64,000 nucleotides of DNA from Cadophora sp. MPI-SDFR-AT-0126 (GCA_020747065.1 JAGMVK010000029.1:186001-250000); one strand, 5' to 3'. Shown: positions 11,276 to 23,903, numbered from the stretch's first letter. The notes: generated by a model not told the origin, from the letters alone. A program made the numbers and translations.

Positions 11276-12245
11276 GTGGATGGTGACCCAGAGAATTTCT
11301 TTTGGAGTACTACTGGGACCTCTTTCATAGACCATAATTTAATAGCATCATTCAATTCGAACCCCGATTATCTACTTTCAGAGACTTATGAGGGAGATAG
11401 AACAACATTTCAAGCCAATTCCGAACCTTACACGCCTTTCCACGATCCCGGCAACTTTGATTCAGCTTTCCAACCATTTGAAAGAGAATATTTTAACGGG
11501 TCTACGAACCTACTCAGCGAAAGCTTCTTTGACCTTGACGAAGTCATCCAGCCGAATAGTGTCTTGGATAACACTTACGCCACTGATTCTAATTCTTCTC
11601 TGCACGATTTAGCTCTGGTCTCCGCTGTCGCTCGACCACAGCATAATCAAGCTTCCCCCCTCCCAATTGATTGCATGCCATCGAACGCAATTCAATCCAC
11701 TGTCCCACTACCTGAACCTCTTGATCACAGTCGGCTTGATTCAGCACCTCCCACTCAAGGTATAGGCGCAACGCCGTTGAGGGGACAGACAGATCCGACA
11801 GGTACTCATTCTCCGGCAACGACAGGAACAATCGAATGCACGTGGCCTTCCTGCCCGAGATCCTTTGTTTCCAGAACTGTATACAAGTAAGCCCCTATCC
11901 TTCTCCCTTCACGACATTTTCTCACAAGTTACCAGCCATCACATGAAAAGCCACTCCAAACCCTTCCTATGCTCTCTGTGTACAGCTAGGCACGCTACAA
12001 AACGCCACCTTGACAGACACGTCAATGAGCGTCACCAAATGGTCGAGAAGTATTATTGCCTCGTAGACCATTGCAAGCGATCACGCAAAAGTGGAGGGTC
12101 CGCTTTCCCTCGCGCAGAAAACTGCAAGAGGCATATGATAAAGGTGCACAAGCTTAACGGTAGTCAAATCGAAGATTCTGATCTAGATGAGGAGACTAGG
12201 AGGATTCGGTCGGTGAGAAAGGGAGGAAGGAAATCTCATAAATAA
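11276..12245 (+). CDS. C2H2 zinc-finger protein, probable transcription factor
   Basis: Two exons (11276-11886 and 11936-12245) join across a 49-nt GT-AG intron and give 306 aa. Residues 1-185 are low-complexity, rich in S, T, P, N, D and F, resembling an acidic or aromatic activation region. Three adjacent zinc fingers follow from about residue 190: a CX4C finger (IECTWPSCPRSF) closed by HX3-4H across the splice junction, then FLCSLCTARHATKRHLDRHV, then YYCLVDHCKR ending KRHMIKVH. The C-terminus is basic (RRIRSVRKGGRKSHK) and may be a nuclear localisation signal. The intron splits finger 1, which supports the joined model. Target genes are unknown. It sits alone between gene-poor stretches. 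Confidence 0.8.
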
Positions 12246-14582
12246 GTAATCTGCCTAGCGTGATTTGATTCTGGCTTGTGTTTTGTTACGAGTTTCTTTT
12301 GGGAATAAAGACCGAGAATCGAGTAAAAGACTAGGCGAAGTTTTATGTTGATTTTGATTATCTAGTGATCTTTAACTCTGAGGGATAAATGCTGGTCATT
12401 AGGACGAACCCCTTGTTCATGCATAAAATTCTCAGAGGGTGGATGGGTAAGAATCTGCTTTTAATGATATCATAAGAATAATTATGTTATTGTTATATCA
12501 TTTAAGTAAAACTCTAGTCGTTCTTAAACGCACGAACTTATATAGTCTACTTCTTTGAAACTCAGCCTCATAACACAAGTACATGCCTCCCACCAGCAAA
12601 ACGTACGTTCATTACAATTCGTCATTGAGGTAGTGGAAGAATCTTGAATATAGCAACGTGATAAGCTCTGAGCTTTAGATAGAAGTGGCTCTCATGGAGC
12701 CTCAATCGCATTCCCTTTACACCACTTCATTATATATCCAGAAAACCCTACGTTTCGAGGTTTGAAGAGATAGATCCAACGGCGAGCGAGTTCCAAATCA
12801 TACAGCGGTATCAATCCGAATCATTTTGATACATTTATTCTTTGAACTGAAGCTTCCCCGTTGACGATTCACAATTTCGATCATCCCTTAGGTGGAGTGA
12901 CTGATTCAGACCCGGGTACAAAATTCCCCCAGACCGTCCCCTGACCACTGCGAGGGGGAACAATGCAACATAGCGGCCCAGCTCTATCTCATCATTGGCC
13001 AGCGGAAGCAACAAAGTGCTTGCCGGCCTGTCATGCTTAGCGTAACCAATTTCCACTCAACCAAACTCTCGGATTTCATGCATTACCGTGTCCAAACGGG
13101 GCCCCGGTCCAAGTCGACAAATGACAGATCCCAAAGATGTCTCGGTCGGGACCTCATTCCCGAAAATCGGGATTGTGCCGTTAGAGTTACTGATGGCCAA
13201 TGGATCCTCCCAATACCAACAAATGCCCCCTGCGCTTCTCGCTTAACTTCTCCTCTTCTTGACTTGGCTTCATGGGACGAATCCTGCTCCTCAACAAGGG
13301 GAATGTGATGAGGATGTGACGGTCAGCGCGCGCTCTCATCGCATCTATGAGTGCGGAATCACAATGCAGCGATCGGCTGCCTTGTGCCAAGCACTGTCCT
13401 TTGTGGTCTGGACCGCCTCAATTGTTGGTTGTTGTTGCTTTCGTTGCGGTAAACACTTTGAGAGGAGCAGGAGCGGTGCCTCGACTTCCCGTCGTTGGCT
13501 TGTGGTAGTCTTGACGAACCGGATTCTGGGAACCTGTAGGGCTATCCTAGCAGGACAATTATCAAGTTCTGTGAAGTTGTCCGAGAGGGTGTTGAGATGG
13601 TTGGTTAGTCTTCTTTCTCTGACATTGGTGTTGGCCGATCGTGCTGGCCCAAGAAGTTGGTGAAGTTCGGAAAGCGAGAGTAGAAATCCAGCTCATATTC
13701 TTTTGTTTTTGGATGTCCATGCTTTATTGCGCCTGTTTCTCAAACGGCTCACGGCGCGCTGCCGCTGTTTCATCGGTATTGTTGTCTCATTCTGATCACC
13801 AAGACAAGGAGTCTGGGGAACCAAGAGGGACTTAAATTCAATCAGACATGATATTACCTGTCTTTTCGTCAATGCTACCACTGCTTGCCCTCCCACCGCA
13901 ATCAGCTTCACGGAGTCCACCTCAATACAACATCACCATTCTCACCGAATATGTGAGATCACATATATCTACCGCCACCGATGCTGCTCCGCCTCCAATT
14001 GTGGGGGTATGCATTATCCAAGTCCAGCCTGTAAATATGAATTTCAATAGAACTCACCTCGTCAAAAAATACCTTGTTCGGAAGGAGATCCCAACGTATT
14101 GCCTGCACGGATGTCTCCACGTTGGATGCAAGGGATTTGCACCCCGGTCTCCGAGATCTGGAGATTGTCACACCCACTATTCGACCACTCTTATACGACG
14201 CCTCTCCCCTCACCTTGTGTCGTACGAAACAAAAGAAACGACGAACGTCCTGCGATACTTGCTTTGGGATTTTCCCTTTCGTTTTGGGCATATCTTGCGA
14301 ACCGAGAAATGCTCTGGACTCGATAGTCGATACCGACTGTTTGGTACCGAAAAGTGCGTTCGGTCAGCTTCATGCATGCATGCGGGATTACTTTCGGTTC
14401 GGATGTGAGAAGGTTTGTATATGAATACTACTGGCCTTCTTCACTTGATCGTTCTGAAACCGGTTGTATTCAGAACAAAACCATATCAAACCTCAACACA
14501 TTGTTGCTATCGCCAGAAAATACCGTAATTTGACGGTCTTGCGTTTTCACTCTGGAAAGTAAATATACTTATTCCCAGAACA
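12246..14582. other. Gene-poor stretch of about 2.3 kb
   Basis: Open frames on both strands (13259-13663 plus, 13848-14408 plus, 13959-14291 minus) overlap one another and show no domain or splice continuity. 12400-12560 is AT-rich. The last 100 bases are the likely promoter of the PTH11-type gene. Confidence 0.35.
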
Positions 14583-16157
14583 ATGCTCTCATCGATCGAT
14601 TACTCGCACGTTCCAGCTCTTGATCCACCTCGAGGTGTCTCTGCGAATTTCATCGATCCGCCTACTATCGCTTGTTCTGTTTTGGAAGTTAGTCTACCGT
14701 TGAGCGTTGTGTCGGCGGCTTTTGTGGTTGTGAGGGTATATACGAGATGGAGGATCATGAAGTCTATGGGGTGGAATGACTGTGAGTTTTCGACCTCTAC
14801 AAAATGTTCAAATTAAGACTGACCTGTCCACGCAGTATTTCTGGGGATTGGAATTGTATGTTACTATCTCAGTCTACCCCAAAGGAACTGCAGGAACTGA
14901 ACGTATGCGTCTAGGTACTCTCTTGGGTCTTCTGTGCCTTGGGAATCATCGGTTCGTAACTCACTCGTCCTACCTCCAAACGTATACAAAACCCTAACAG
15001 TCAGATAGAAGTTCAATACGGCTACGGAGTCGATATCTGGAACGTCTACACCACAGACGTCATCAACTTCCTCAAACTCGACCTTGCATCTCAAATTGTC
15101 TACCACCTCGCCCTTTTAGCTACAAAAATCTCTATTCTGGTCACACTCCTCCGTCTTGACAGCAATCCAAACCGATCTTCGGCGTTTCGAGTATCTGTGT
15201 TCTGTATCATGGCGTTTACTTCCATATACAGTTTGACCTCAATTTTTATCGCTATATTTGGATGTTCGCCAATTTATGCGGCGTGCGATATCAGGATCGA
15301 GAATGCAAAGTGTGTGGACAAGGCGGCGTATTGGTACGTATATGCAGCGTGTAATATTGTCAGTAGTTGGTCGATATTTGGGTTGGGATTGGCAGTTGGT
15401 ATCAGGAAGGGATTGTTTGGGAGGAGTGTGAGAAACGGGGTGAGGTGGTGTGCGGCTTTTGTGGTTGCTGTAGGGACCTTGTGAGTTGAAATTCACTGCC
15501 CTTCAAAATGGTCCGCAAACTGACGAGAAGGCAGCGTCTGTGTCGTCAGCATCGTTCGTCTCGGTATTATGGTTCCGCACTTGCACAGCGAGAACTTCAC
15601 TAAGTTCAAAGTCTACGTCGGTTCGTCTTCCACTCTATTGCCCACCATGTGGAAAAATAGAATCTCGCTAATATAATACAGCACGCTGGTGGTTAGTTCC
15701 AATGATTCTCCGAAGCCTCGCTTTCCTACCTTTTCGAGTCATTGCCGCGATACTAGGTCAACTTTGCTAACAATCCCCCAGCGAGATCGAACTCACCAGC
15801 GCCCTCATCCTCTCTTCCCTTCTCCCCCTCTATCCCGTCCTCACCACAATGCTCCCAGCACGCTTCCCACCCCTCTCGACCCACAACCAGCCACTTTCCT
15901 CCGCGCCCTGCCGCTCCCGCAAGATGTCAGTGTCAGCCTCCACTGCCTCCCAGTCTTCCATTCCTATGAGCTGCGTCTCTTCGCGGCGGGATATTTCGCT
16001 GGAAGAAATCGAAGTGGGATTGACAGGACATGGTGATAGTGGTAGTGCAGGCGGGGCTTCCGGGGGGTTGGGCGAGAGGAGAGTATTAGGCGGCAGTGTG
16101 GGGAAGAAAGGTGCGGTTGTTAAAACGGTGGTTTATGATGTCAAGTATGAGGCGTGA
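14583..16157 (+). CDS. PTH11-type rhodopsin-like integral membrane protein
   Basis: Seven exons (14583-14781, 14836-14855, 14915-14951, 15009-15480, 15535-15620, 15682-15691, 15782-16157) sum to 1200 nt, giving 399 aa in frame. Exon 6 is only 10 nt, and the intron after it has a clear GCTAAC branch site. The protein fits the fungal rhodopsin-like family. A hydrophobic helix (SLPLSVVSAAFVVVRVYTRW) is followed by GWND, then alternating helices. An extracellular loop has the family-typical cysteines (FGCSPIYAACD and NAKCVD), and IVRLGIMVP lies in a late helix. The tail from about residue 310 is cytosolic, serine-rich and glycine-rich. No CFEM domain is present at the N-terminus. Members are proposed G-protein-coupled or nutrient/surface sensors; the ligand is unknown. 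Exons 2, 3 and 6 are short and should be treated as provisional. Confidence 0.75.
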
Positions 16158-17205
16158 CTCTTATTGAGGGGCACTAATTGGGAGGTTTGGGAGTGGAAAC
16201 CGCAGCAGTGACTTAGATCATTGAGATTTTGGAGGAGTAACTGAAATTAGATAGCAAGAAGAAGCGTGGTGTCGGCGTCTGGTATCAGAAGGACTGGAAT
16301 TTGGAGGAGGGTTGCAAGCTCAGGGCTCTGTCGAGACTTGTCTGAGATTGAGCGTTTTGGGGTACCCATTCTTTTCTTTCTTTTCGGGATTTTGCAACAT
16401 CTTTTCGTTTACTGTACTTTCATTTGTTATGGATAATCTTTCTTTCCTGTCTTGCCTTGATCCGGTGTCTGGGATGGGTTTCGTATCTGAGAAGAAGTAA
16501 CAAAGATCGCAAGATCTGGTTGGGGTGGTTTGGACTGAATTGGACTTTGACTTGCTGGTGGCTTTTCTGTGACCTTCGTCAAGTTTCGGGTAGTCGTGGA
16601 GTCTGGAATGGTGGAATCCTGTCAAATTTTGGATGATTGATAACGTTTCTTCTGTACGCCAGAGGCAATCAAAAGAATATTTCCATTGCAGCTTTGAGCA
16701 TAGGAGGGAGAGTACAATCTCAGCCTTACCCTTGTAATGTGCATAGGTACATAGCAAAGAATAAGATTCTGTTTCCATATTTGTAACGAGAAGGTCTTGT
16801 GTCAGTCGCTTCCCATCCAAGATCTGTTGACCAGAATCTCGCTTGACGGATAGGGGAGATACAACACGTGACAAATAGAAAGAAAACAAACCCGAACTTC
16901 CCGAATTCGAAGAGAGCAATGAATCATGTAATCCAAGGTGATGAGTGTGATTTAGTGTGTTGCCAATGTTGTAAATGGAAAGTTTGGGATGACGAGGTCA
17001 GACTTCGGAAGTCGGTGCTACAGCAAGTCCAGCCCCGCGAAGTGTTGACATCATGACTTGCTTGCTTGGGAAGCGAAAGGATGTCAGTCAGCCTTGTGGA
17101 AAGGACATATCAGCCTCAACAATCTCCAGACAACATAAACAAAATCCAAAACTACACTCACAATAACAACACTGATAAAGTAACAAAAAGTCCAATCACC
17201 TCAAA
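16158..17205. other. Intergenic stretch between membrane-protein genes
   Basis: A 199-codon minus-strand frame (16320-16919) covers most of it but has no start context, domain or splice sites. It overlaps the probable 3' UTR of the PTH11-type gene. The A- and C-rich DNA before 17206 looks like the leader of the next gene. Confidence 0.4.
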
Positions 17206-18109
17206 ATGGGCATCACCCACTCCACCGCGCGCATCGTCGCACCCCTCTCCTTCGCCATCGACTTCGTGGCCCAGCAATATGGCATGCTCGCCACGCCCAA
17301 CATGAAAGACGTCCACGACGCCAATCTATCATTTTGGTCACCCCAGCCCTATTTCATAGCGGGGTTCTTCTTCCCACAGCAATTGTTTCAGCTGGCTTGG
17401 TTGTACAGGCTGTGGAAGCTGGACGGGAGTAAGAGTGCGAAGGAGAAGAAGGAGGTGGAAATCATGACGGATTTCGTGCCGTATTATGCGGTGGGGAATT
17501 TATGTATTGCCTGTGAGTTTTGTTTTCGTTTTTCTTTTTTCGCTCTACTCATTTCTGCTGCGCTTGTATCTATTTTATTTTCTCAACGCGAAATTATCGT
17601 CATGTGAGAGACATGAGACCACGTGTATTCTCATTTTTATATCTTGTGATGGATAGATACTAGACTAACCCCCCACAGCCTGGATGATATTCTGGAACTC
17701 CTCCGCCCTAAAAACCGCCAACATCTTCGTCCTAATCAACTCCCTCACCCAACTAACCTACATCTTCACGCGCCTTCCCCGCATGAACACCCGTTCCACC
17801 TCCTCAATCCTAACGCACATCGTAGCCAAGACCTTCGCGGGCATTGGCGTCCTCGATCTCCTGCACAACGGATCCGTGGCGTACTTTGACCATCAGGGCC
17901 CGAATCTGGCTGTCAAGGTGATTACTGGGCTGGGGTTTGCGGCTCTGGCGTGTGCGAGTGATTGGATTTTTGGGGGGTGTTTGGTTTATGATCTTGTTTC
18001 GTTGGCGGTGGGGCAGAGGGGGATTGGGGAGAGGGGGTGGAGTAATCTTTTGGGGTTGTATGCGGTGGGGACGGCGGGGATTGTGGCGGTGAGGAATTTG
18101 GCGAGGTAG
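17206..18109 (+). CDS. Fungal multi-pass membrane protein of unknown function
   Basis: Two exons (17206-17512 and 17679-18109) are separated by a 166-nt GT-AG intron and give 245 aa. Several hydrophobic segments are visible: residues about 48-66 (YFIAGFFFPQQLFQLAWLYR), 88-112 across the splice, 115-130, 145-160, 180-200 and near the C-terminus. Conserved-looking features are FWSPQPYFIAG, the DFVPYYAVGNLCIASWMIFW stretch and HIVAKTFAGIGVLDLLHNGS. The pattern matches a conserved ascomycete family of small membrane proteins with no assigned role that I can name safely. No signal peptide is seen. The 3' end converges with the PQ-loop gene on the opposite strand. Confidence 0.75.
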
Positions 18110-18814
18110 GTTGGTTGATCGTTAATTCTTGGATAATGAGGATTTTGCTGATGAGTGGGTGATAGACCGCCGTATGTTAGTGAGGATAAGGGTGGGTATG
18201 TTGAGGCTGCTACTGAGGATGATAGATTGTAAAAGAGGTCTAGATTTGGGGAGAAGACTTGATGAAACCATTGCAGAATGGATATTTTGCGAGACATCTC
18301 TGATTAAACTATGATAGCCTTTTATGCACAGCCCAGTTAGTTTTCAAGCATCCGACTTCTTCCAAGTACGACCGAAAACAAGCAGGATTGCTAATAATAA
18401 TACGCATTCCGTAAGCGAGAGGATGTATGAGTGGCGGCACCTGCCAAAAGCCATTCATTTATGTAAACGTACATACTCTACACGACATACAGTATTTACA
18501 AGACTTCTCTCAAAGCCCAAGAATCAGATGATGCTTTGCTTCGTTGTTCCGAAGAATTCCCAATTTTGTGTGTTGTGGACCACGCCGTGCCAGTGATATT
18601 TTCCTTCCCTTTTCCCTTCAAGATCCATAAAAACTCCTGCCCGCAGTACATGCAACCAGATGAAGTAAATAGACAAACCGGAGAGCAAAGAGAAAATCGA
18701 TTGCGCTTTTCCTTTCCTTTCCATAACCAGAACATGCACCGGTACTGTATTGTAGACCTCTTTACCAGACATCTCATGCTGTCAAACGAAAACGTGATGC
18801 AAGTAGCCAGCCGC
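18110..18814. other. Convergent 3' intergenic stretch
   Basis: This lies between two genes that point at each other. The open frames here on both strands are short or overlap the end of the PQ-loop gene. Probably 3' UTRs only. Confidence 0.4.
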
Positions 18815-19943
18815 CTAATCATCCCTCTCAAGCAAGGGTCTGGAATCCCTCGATTCAGTCCTCACGTGTCCATTCTCAGCCGCACTTTCAGACTGTGCAA
18901 CAACATCCCGATAGATAAAGAACTGCGCAAAGATCCCCATGTCCAAGAACAACGTCCCCAGACTCCCCGCCAACCAAGATGCATTGATCAGGATATACCG
19001 ACCATAGATCGCGGCTGCATCACCATGAGCGCAGCGTCCCCATCGTCCGGTACAGTGGGGCTCGTAGGCGAAGATGCTGAGTACGTAGGTGAGGTTTCCG
19101 ATACAGGCGAAGAGGAAGAAGAGCATGGAGACACCTTCGGTGCTCTTGCGTCTGTAGTTGAGTAGGAGTTGTGGCACGCGAGAGCCGAGATAGAGCACGG
19201 CGCAGAAGTAGCCGAAGATTTGGCCCCAGAGGTTGAAGGAGAGGGGTTCTGCGTCGGGATGCTTAGGTGAGCGGTGGTGTGATTGCCCGCTTTGGGAACC
19301 GTTGCTGATCCACCAGCCTAGAACGCCTGCTGAGCAGACCATGAAGATGGAAACGAGGTTGAAGAGAGTGGCTTGGAGTCTCGTGGTGGGCTTGCTAAGT
19401 GCTGGGGGGTCTTGGTGGCGTGGAGTATCTAGTAAAGGGACGACGGGTGAGAGATGGCTTGCTGAGACTGTGCTGGAGCGGCGGCGGTCTTGATGGTTGA
19501 TATCTGAGGGGGCGAGGAGACCTGTTCGCTCGTTTGCTTCGCCGAGGGAGCTTTGCTTTGGAGGAACGACTTCGTCTTTCCAGGTGAAGCCGCGGTAGTA
19601 GAAGCATTGCAACAGCAACACAATATCGGCGATCGTGTAGTAGATGGCTAAAATCAACATGGTTGGCAGAACACCTTGTAGAATTGCGCCGAGGATGTTG
19701 AACACATCTCCTGCGAGCCAGACAATGATGAATTGAAGGGACAAGCCATCTGCGGAACCACGTCTGAAGTTCTCGACGATTTGAGGCGAGAAGACCACGA
19801 TCCAGCAGGCGATCGATATTGAACTGATGATGTTAGGAATTTTGATACCGAGGTGTCTAGCGAGGGGGTTGAAAATGCACTAACCCAAGGATACCACTAA
19901 TGGCTGTGATGGACAGATTGAGTGTCTCAGTTGGAGGAACCAT
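18815..19943 (-). CDS. PQ-loop vacuolar amino-acid transporter, Ypq/Stm1-like
   Basis: Two exons on the minus strand (19943-19885 and 19823-18815) give 355 aa. The intron has a CTAAC branch site near its CAG end. The upstream exon supplies the first helix and completes the first PQ-loop, so the ATG at 19943 is preferred to the internal ATG at 19798. PQ-loop 1 is IVVFSPQIVENFRRGSADGLS-like (about residues 26-46) and PQ-loop 2 is GSRVPQLLLNYRRKSTEGVS (about 240). About seven helices are visible, with a long hydrophilic loop (about 120-175) rich in S, P and R. In yeast, Ypq1-3 export cationic amino acids from the vacuole and share this layout (family knowledge). Length is slightly above the yeast proteins because of the loop. 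Confidence 0.85.
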
Positions 19944-21900
19944 ATTTGCGAAAGGAGTATAACTTGACGCAGAGAGTACCGTTCCCTCAAGATATCAAAT
20001 ACAGAATCCCGTGGCGTGATGTTTCCCGACAACCTGAAAAGAAAACCTTCCCCTTTCAGCCGCACGTCAAAAAAAGGATTTGCAGTCTTGGCCGGGGACC
20101 CCGCAAAAACGTCCAAAAAATCGAACCAGGGCCCAAAAACAGCGACAAACAACCACCGAAAACCTCGAAGCTACACAAGACGTGATACTACAAGACAAAT
20201 GACCGGAAGGATCCTCCAGATGTTACAAAGGAAATAGCACCTGGCGCTCGATCCAGATGGTGCGTGATGGCGAGATGGGAAGATTTTGATGGGATGTGAG
20301 AATTTGAGAGGAGGTGCATGCATGCTTGGCCCGAAGAAAAATTTGGGCTGGAAACACGTGATTGTGGCGAGAGGCTAATGATTCGTCCCGAGCCACCTTT
20401 TTGGGTTTTGGAGAGGGGATGGTTTGTTTGGATAGAATTCGTGCTGGAATATGCAGGTCCAGAAGCATATTATCTTGAAGTGAGATTTGGTTTGAGGCGT
20501 TGGTGAATTCATTTTCATTTTCGGGTTCTTCTATGACTGCATGCATTACTTTGTTGGCAAGAGCGTCAGAGCAGACGAGTGATTCAATCAACACAAATAT
20601 ATCCCCAGCTTGGTAGGCTTGAGAACAATCTTATAACACTTGGTAAAAAAATCATTTGAATTGAAGTTTCCTTCCTCCCAAAATCAATGATGAGTATTCT
20701 CGAGCCATTTTTAGCTTTACAAGGTCGCATCGTATCTCAGAGTCGCAGCACTGTCAGACACCCCACCGCTTCCAAGTATGGAGAATCGCAACTGGGACCT
20801 TAAGACGACGTTCAAAAACATCGAATACCACTATCTACGGATTCTTATCCACATGCTTTTTCATAATACCTTGTAAGATGTATGTGCTTAAGTCAAGTAC
20901 GGATTGCTGTAAGAAGTGCCTATATCCACAAGGGTCAAGTGACAATATTAGAGTTTCAATCTGGCTCCACTCCGATTCCCTGGTTTGTAAGTTCACGACC
21001 TTGATGCTAAACACAGCTATCTATCGAGTATCAAGGATCATATGACCCCCTATACCCTCCACTACCATCACGATGACTGGTCGACATGGTGTTATTCCTG
21101 CCCAACCAAGCAATCCATGCCCACATGCGAAATTCAGGGTTCAAAATTCAGGGTCCTGCCATCGACGGCCCCCCACATAGCAAAATGTATAGGGATCATC
21201 TCCACGACCATATCCTGTTTTGTGGTTTGTCATTCAAGGACGTCTTCGTGAGAAGGCCCTGAAACACTGGAACGCACGGCTATCCTGGATTTCGTTGGGT
21301 TTTGAGTTTAGAAGCTAAGTGGGAGGACTGGTTCGGACATGTTTTCTTGCTGACTTTGGGAAGCCTGGATAGGAGTCTAATTTGATGAAGAATTTGGAGA
21401 CTTGAATACGCGGTTGTTGGCTAGTTAACGATGAGGGATTGATGAGCTGGCACAATGTGATTTACGATTAATTTCACCCAAGGCTGGAAGGGGTTATGCC
21501 CATAGGTGATGCGATCGGATAAGGCTTCAAAGATATTGTATTGAACACGCGATTCGTAGCGAAGAGAGACATGTTACTTGACCGCAACGGTAACAGCGAA
21601 TACCAATTATAATGCTCACGAAAAAGAGTTAATTGAATGTTTGAAGTTGTAAAAGTCATCATTTAATCTTGACGACTGAGGATGAAGCGCTCATAATAGC
21701 TATCCATCCACCAAAGAGAGCGCTATCATGCGCTAATGTCCCATCTCCCGAACGCCGTTGCTTGTTGCCTGATCCCAGTATGTACACTCGTTATCCATTA
21801 TCCATGACTCAGTTTCATCGGTGGCCGACTAGCACGTTCGAATTACTCTATGTCGAGGCAGTAGTTGTTTGTGTGTTGTTCGTATCTCTCATCGGCTTCC
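19944..21900. other. Intergenic stretch of about 2 kb
   Basis: It contains the promoter side of the PQ-loop gene. A 123-codon minus frame at 20223-20594 has no domain signal and lies in that promoter. Nothing else is supported. Confidence 0.35.
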
Positions 21901-22146
21901 TCACGATGACTGATTGCTATCCATACTCGAAATGCTGCCTGACTGATCTAGTCTGCCGTATGCGTTTGTGCCCTCGGAGTTGGGACTCTTCCTCCTGGCT
22001 GACCGTGAGGCGGCTTCCATCTGCTTCTTGGTGTGTTGATGCATTTCGCGTGTGTAGGCCGAGAGAGTGAAGGATGGCTGCATGTCGAACTCTTGAGCCG
22101 GAGATGATGAGAAGTGCGACTGGGGTTGTGTGTAATTGGAAGACAT
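21901..22146 (-). CDS. Small 81-aa hydrophilic protein
   Basis: The ATG at 22146 opens an intron-less 81-codon frame. The product is polar, with an SSNYTQPQSHF start and a middle basic helix (EMHQHTKKQMEAASRSARRK), then a serine-rich tail. No signal peptide or membrane segment. I do not recognise the family. Upstream context argues for a real transcript: about 200 bases of A/C-rich leader without structure (typical of fungal 5' UTRs) and a TATATA box near 22341-22347 on the same strand. A longer 259-codon frame on the same strand (21917-22696) overlaps it, but has poorer composition and would have to run through that leader and promoter. Confidence 0.5.
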   Translation of the reverse strand: MSSNYTQPQSHFSSSPAQEFDMQPSFTLSAYTREMHQHTKKQMEAASRSARRKSPNSEGTNAYGRLDQSGSISSMDSNQSS

Positions 22147-22340
22147 TATGAAGTGAGGTGTGATGTGAGATTTGTTGATATTCTTGTGACGTGAAGAAAT
22201 AGTCTCGAGATGCTTGATGTGCGTTGAAATATGTGTTGCTGTTTGTTGTTGATGGACAAATGGGAAACCGATGGCTATGCTTGAAAATGTGTATTTGCTG
22301 ATGATCTGATTGATAAGAAAACGGCGAGGTCCTTGACACG

Positions 22341-22347
22341 TATATAT
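22341..22347 (-). promoter_or_regulatory. TATA-like box upstream of the 81-aa gene
   Basis: TATATA on the minus strand about 200 bases before the ATG at 22146, followed by an A/C-rich leader. This is sequence only, with no mapped start site. Confidence 0.35.
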
Positions 22348-23672
22348 GAAAGCGAACAGTACTGCTTGACAAACAAGCTAAGAAGCAAGTGTGCCTAACT
22401 AATGGTCCACTATCAGGACCCTTACTCCCCCCCCCAAAAGCCGCAAGCACGCCTCCGCATGCCTGTTCCACCATTTCTCGTAGGGATCCCCAGCCTGTTA
22501 GAGTCTCGATCCTGAAATCCCTGACCAAGTCGTCATGATCATCCAATTGACACCTCATGTTGCAGACAATAGAGTTCAGCATGGTGGAGACCAGATGGAA
22601 GAGGCGAGGACCCTGCCGATCATGACATTGAGGCGGCGTCACAAGCGATGTCATTCGGTGGCGGGTACCCTTGTTCCCGTCCAACAAGTTCAACAAATGA
22701 AAACACCAGAATACTTGATAAATGGAGATTGTCCGCCTCTTAAATCAGCTTGTGCATGATGAAAGAGGCTAAAATGGATTCGGAAGCTTGACTTCCTTGA
22801 GGATGGATGATGTTGAGCCCGTTTTTCTATCCTTTGCCGTTCCCTCGACACCGCATTCTCATAGGGGAATTTTAGCTTCGAGATGAACATGATTCATTAG
22901 AAACTTTATCTAACCCGCAGGGGGTAGGTAGTACTACTGCACGCTTGTGCAGTAGGGACGCAGACAAACGTTTCCACAACGTTCGGACGAGAAACATCTG
23001 GAGGGGAAGCGAAGGCCCAAAGTCAGAGGCGTGACGATGGTAGTGAGACCGATATTTGCCAGAAGGCAAAGATCAGCAACGCAGACCCCTAGGATTCTCT
23101 CATGCTGGCTATCATTTCAAGGGGCCACAGAAGTCGTGATCGACACTGCTGGTGCTCAGACGGGATGTGAAAATCCCCAACGTCTGTTATCTATCTTCCG
23201 ACCCCAGAAAGACACTTGATGCAACTGATGCTGGGGTCGAAACATCGACATCCATAGGCGCATCTGATATCATACAACAGATGCAGTGGCGCTTCGTTAA
23301 CTTCCTGAGCAGAATCTCCACTCAGAGAATCCGATTTTGCCTTCAATTCCCATGAGAAGATCCATCAACCTGGTTTAGGGGTGGGACCTGCTCCAAATTC
23401 GATGTACCACATTTCGGTCCCATATTTTGAGGCCTAGAGAACTCGATGATCAACAGCGCAAGATTAAAGCAAGCGAGGTTGAAACAACATGTGAGGCAAC
23501 TCTCAAAGGAAAGGGGGCCAACCGTTGCTGATGTCTGCCAAGACCCTTCCCGCTAGATTTCATCATCAGCTCCACCAAAACTCCTAAGCGAGCCAATTAA
23601 CTACCCGTCGCAACGGCAAGGCCAAAAACTTGTAGATCCGGGCATCATCCAAGTATGACCAGGTAAACAACA
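22348..23672. other. Gene-poor stretch with a small perfect hairpin
   Basis: No supported gene. A perfect 9-bp stem with a 4-base loop (CTACTGCAC-GCTT-GTGCAGTAG) lies at 22934-22955. Open frames are short and overlap on both strands. Confidence 0.35.
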
Positions 23673-23903
23673 TCAAAGCTTTGCACGACGCCAGAGACAC
23701 GACTTATTGGTGGCGTCGACAATAACAAAGAGGTTGTTTGTTGTGGTCCAGAGCTCAAGATCACCATTGCAGAGAGACGGGAAGATAATTGGAAGAGCCC
23801 GGAATGCGACATGCTTCCTGAGACGAGGCTCCCAGAGATCCTTCCAGCCGTCCACAACATCACCATTGGCTTTCTTTATCCAGCCCCAATTATCTGATGG
23901 CAT
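23673..23903 (-). CDS. Possible small protein or gene fragment, 76 aa
   Basis: The frame from ATG 23903 to 23673 encodes a compact, tryptophan-rich sequence (MPSDNWGWIKKANGDVVDGW at the start, LCNGDLELWTTTNNLFVIVD later) with protein-like composition. No domain is recognised, and no splice link to flanking frames is convincing. It may be a fragment of a decayed gene. Confidence 0.22.
   Translation of the reverse strand: MPSDNWGWIKKANGDVVDGWKDLWEPRLRKHVAFRALPIIFPSLCNGDLELWTTTNNLFVIVDATNKSCLWRRAKL

Noticed and set aside
13259..14408. Overlapping open frames on both strands
   Set aside because: Mutually exclusive, without domains or splice continuity.
16320..16919. 199-codon minus-strand open frame
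   Set aside because: No domain, covers a 3' UTR and intergenic DNA; composition unconvincing.
20223..20594. 123-codon minus frame in the PQ-loop gene promoter
   Set aside because: Lies upstream of the transporter start on the same strand, with no domain and no splice link to it.
21917..22696. 259-codon minus-strand open frame
   Set aside because: Overlaps the 81-aa gene in another frame and would run through its TATA box and leader.
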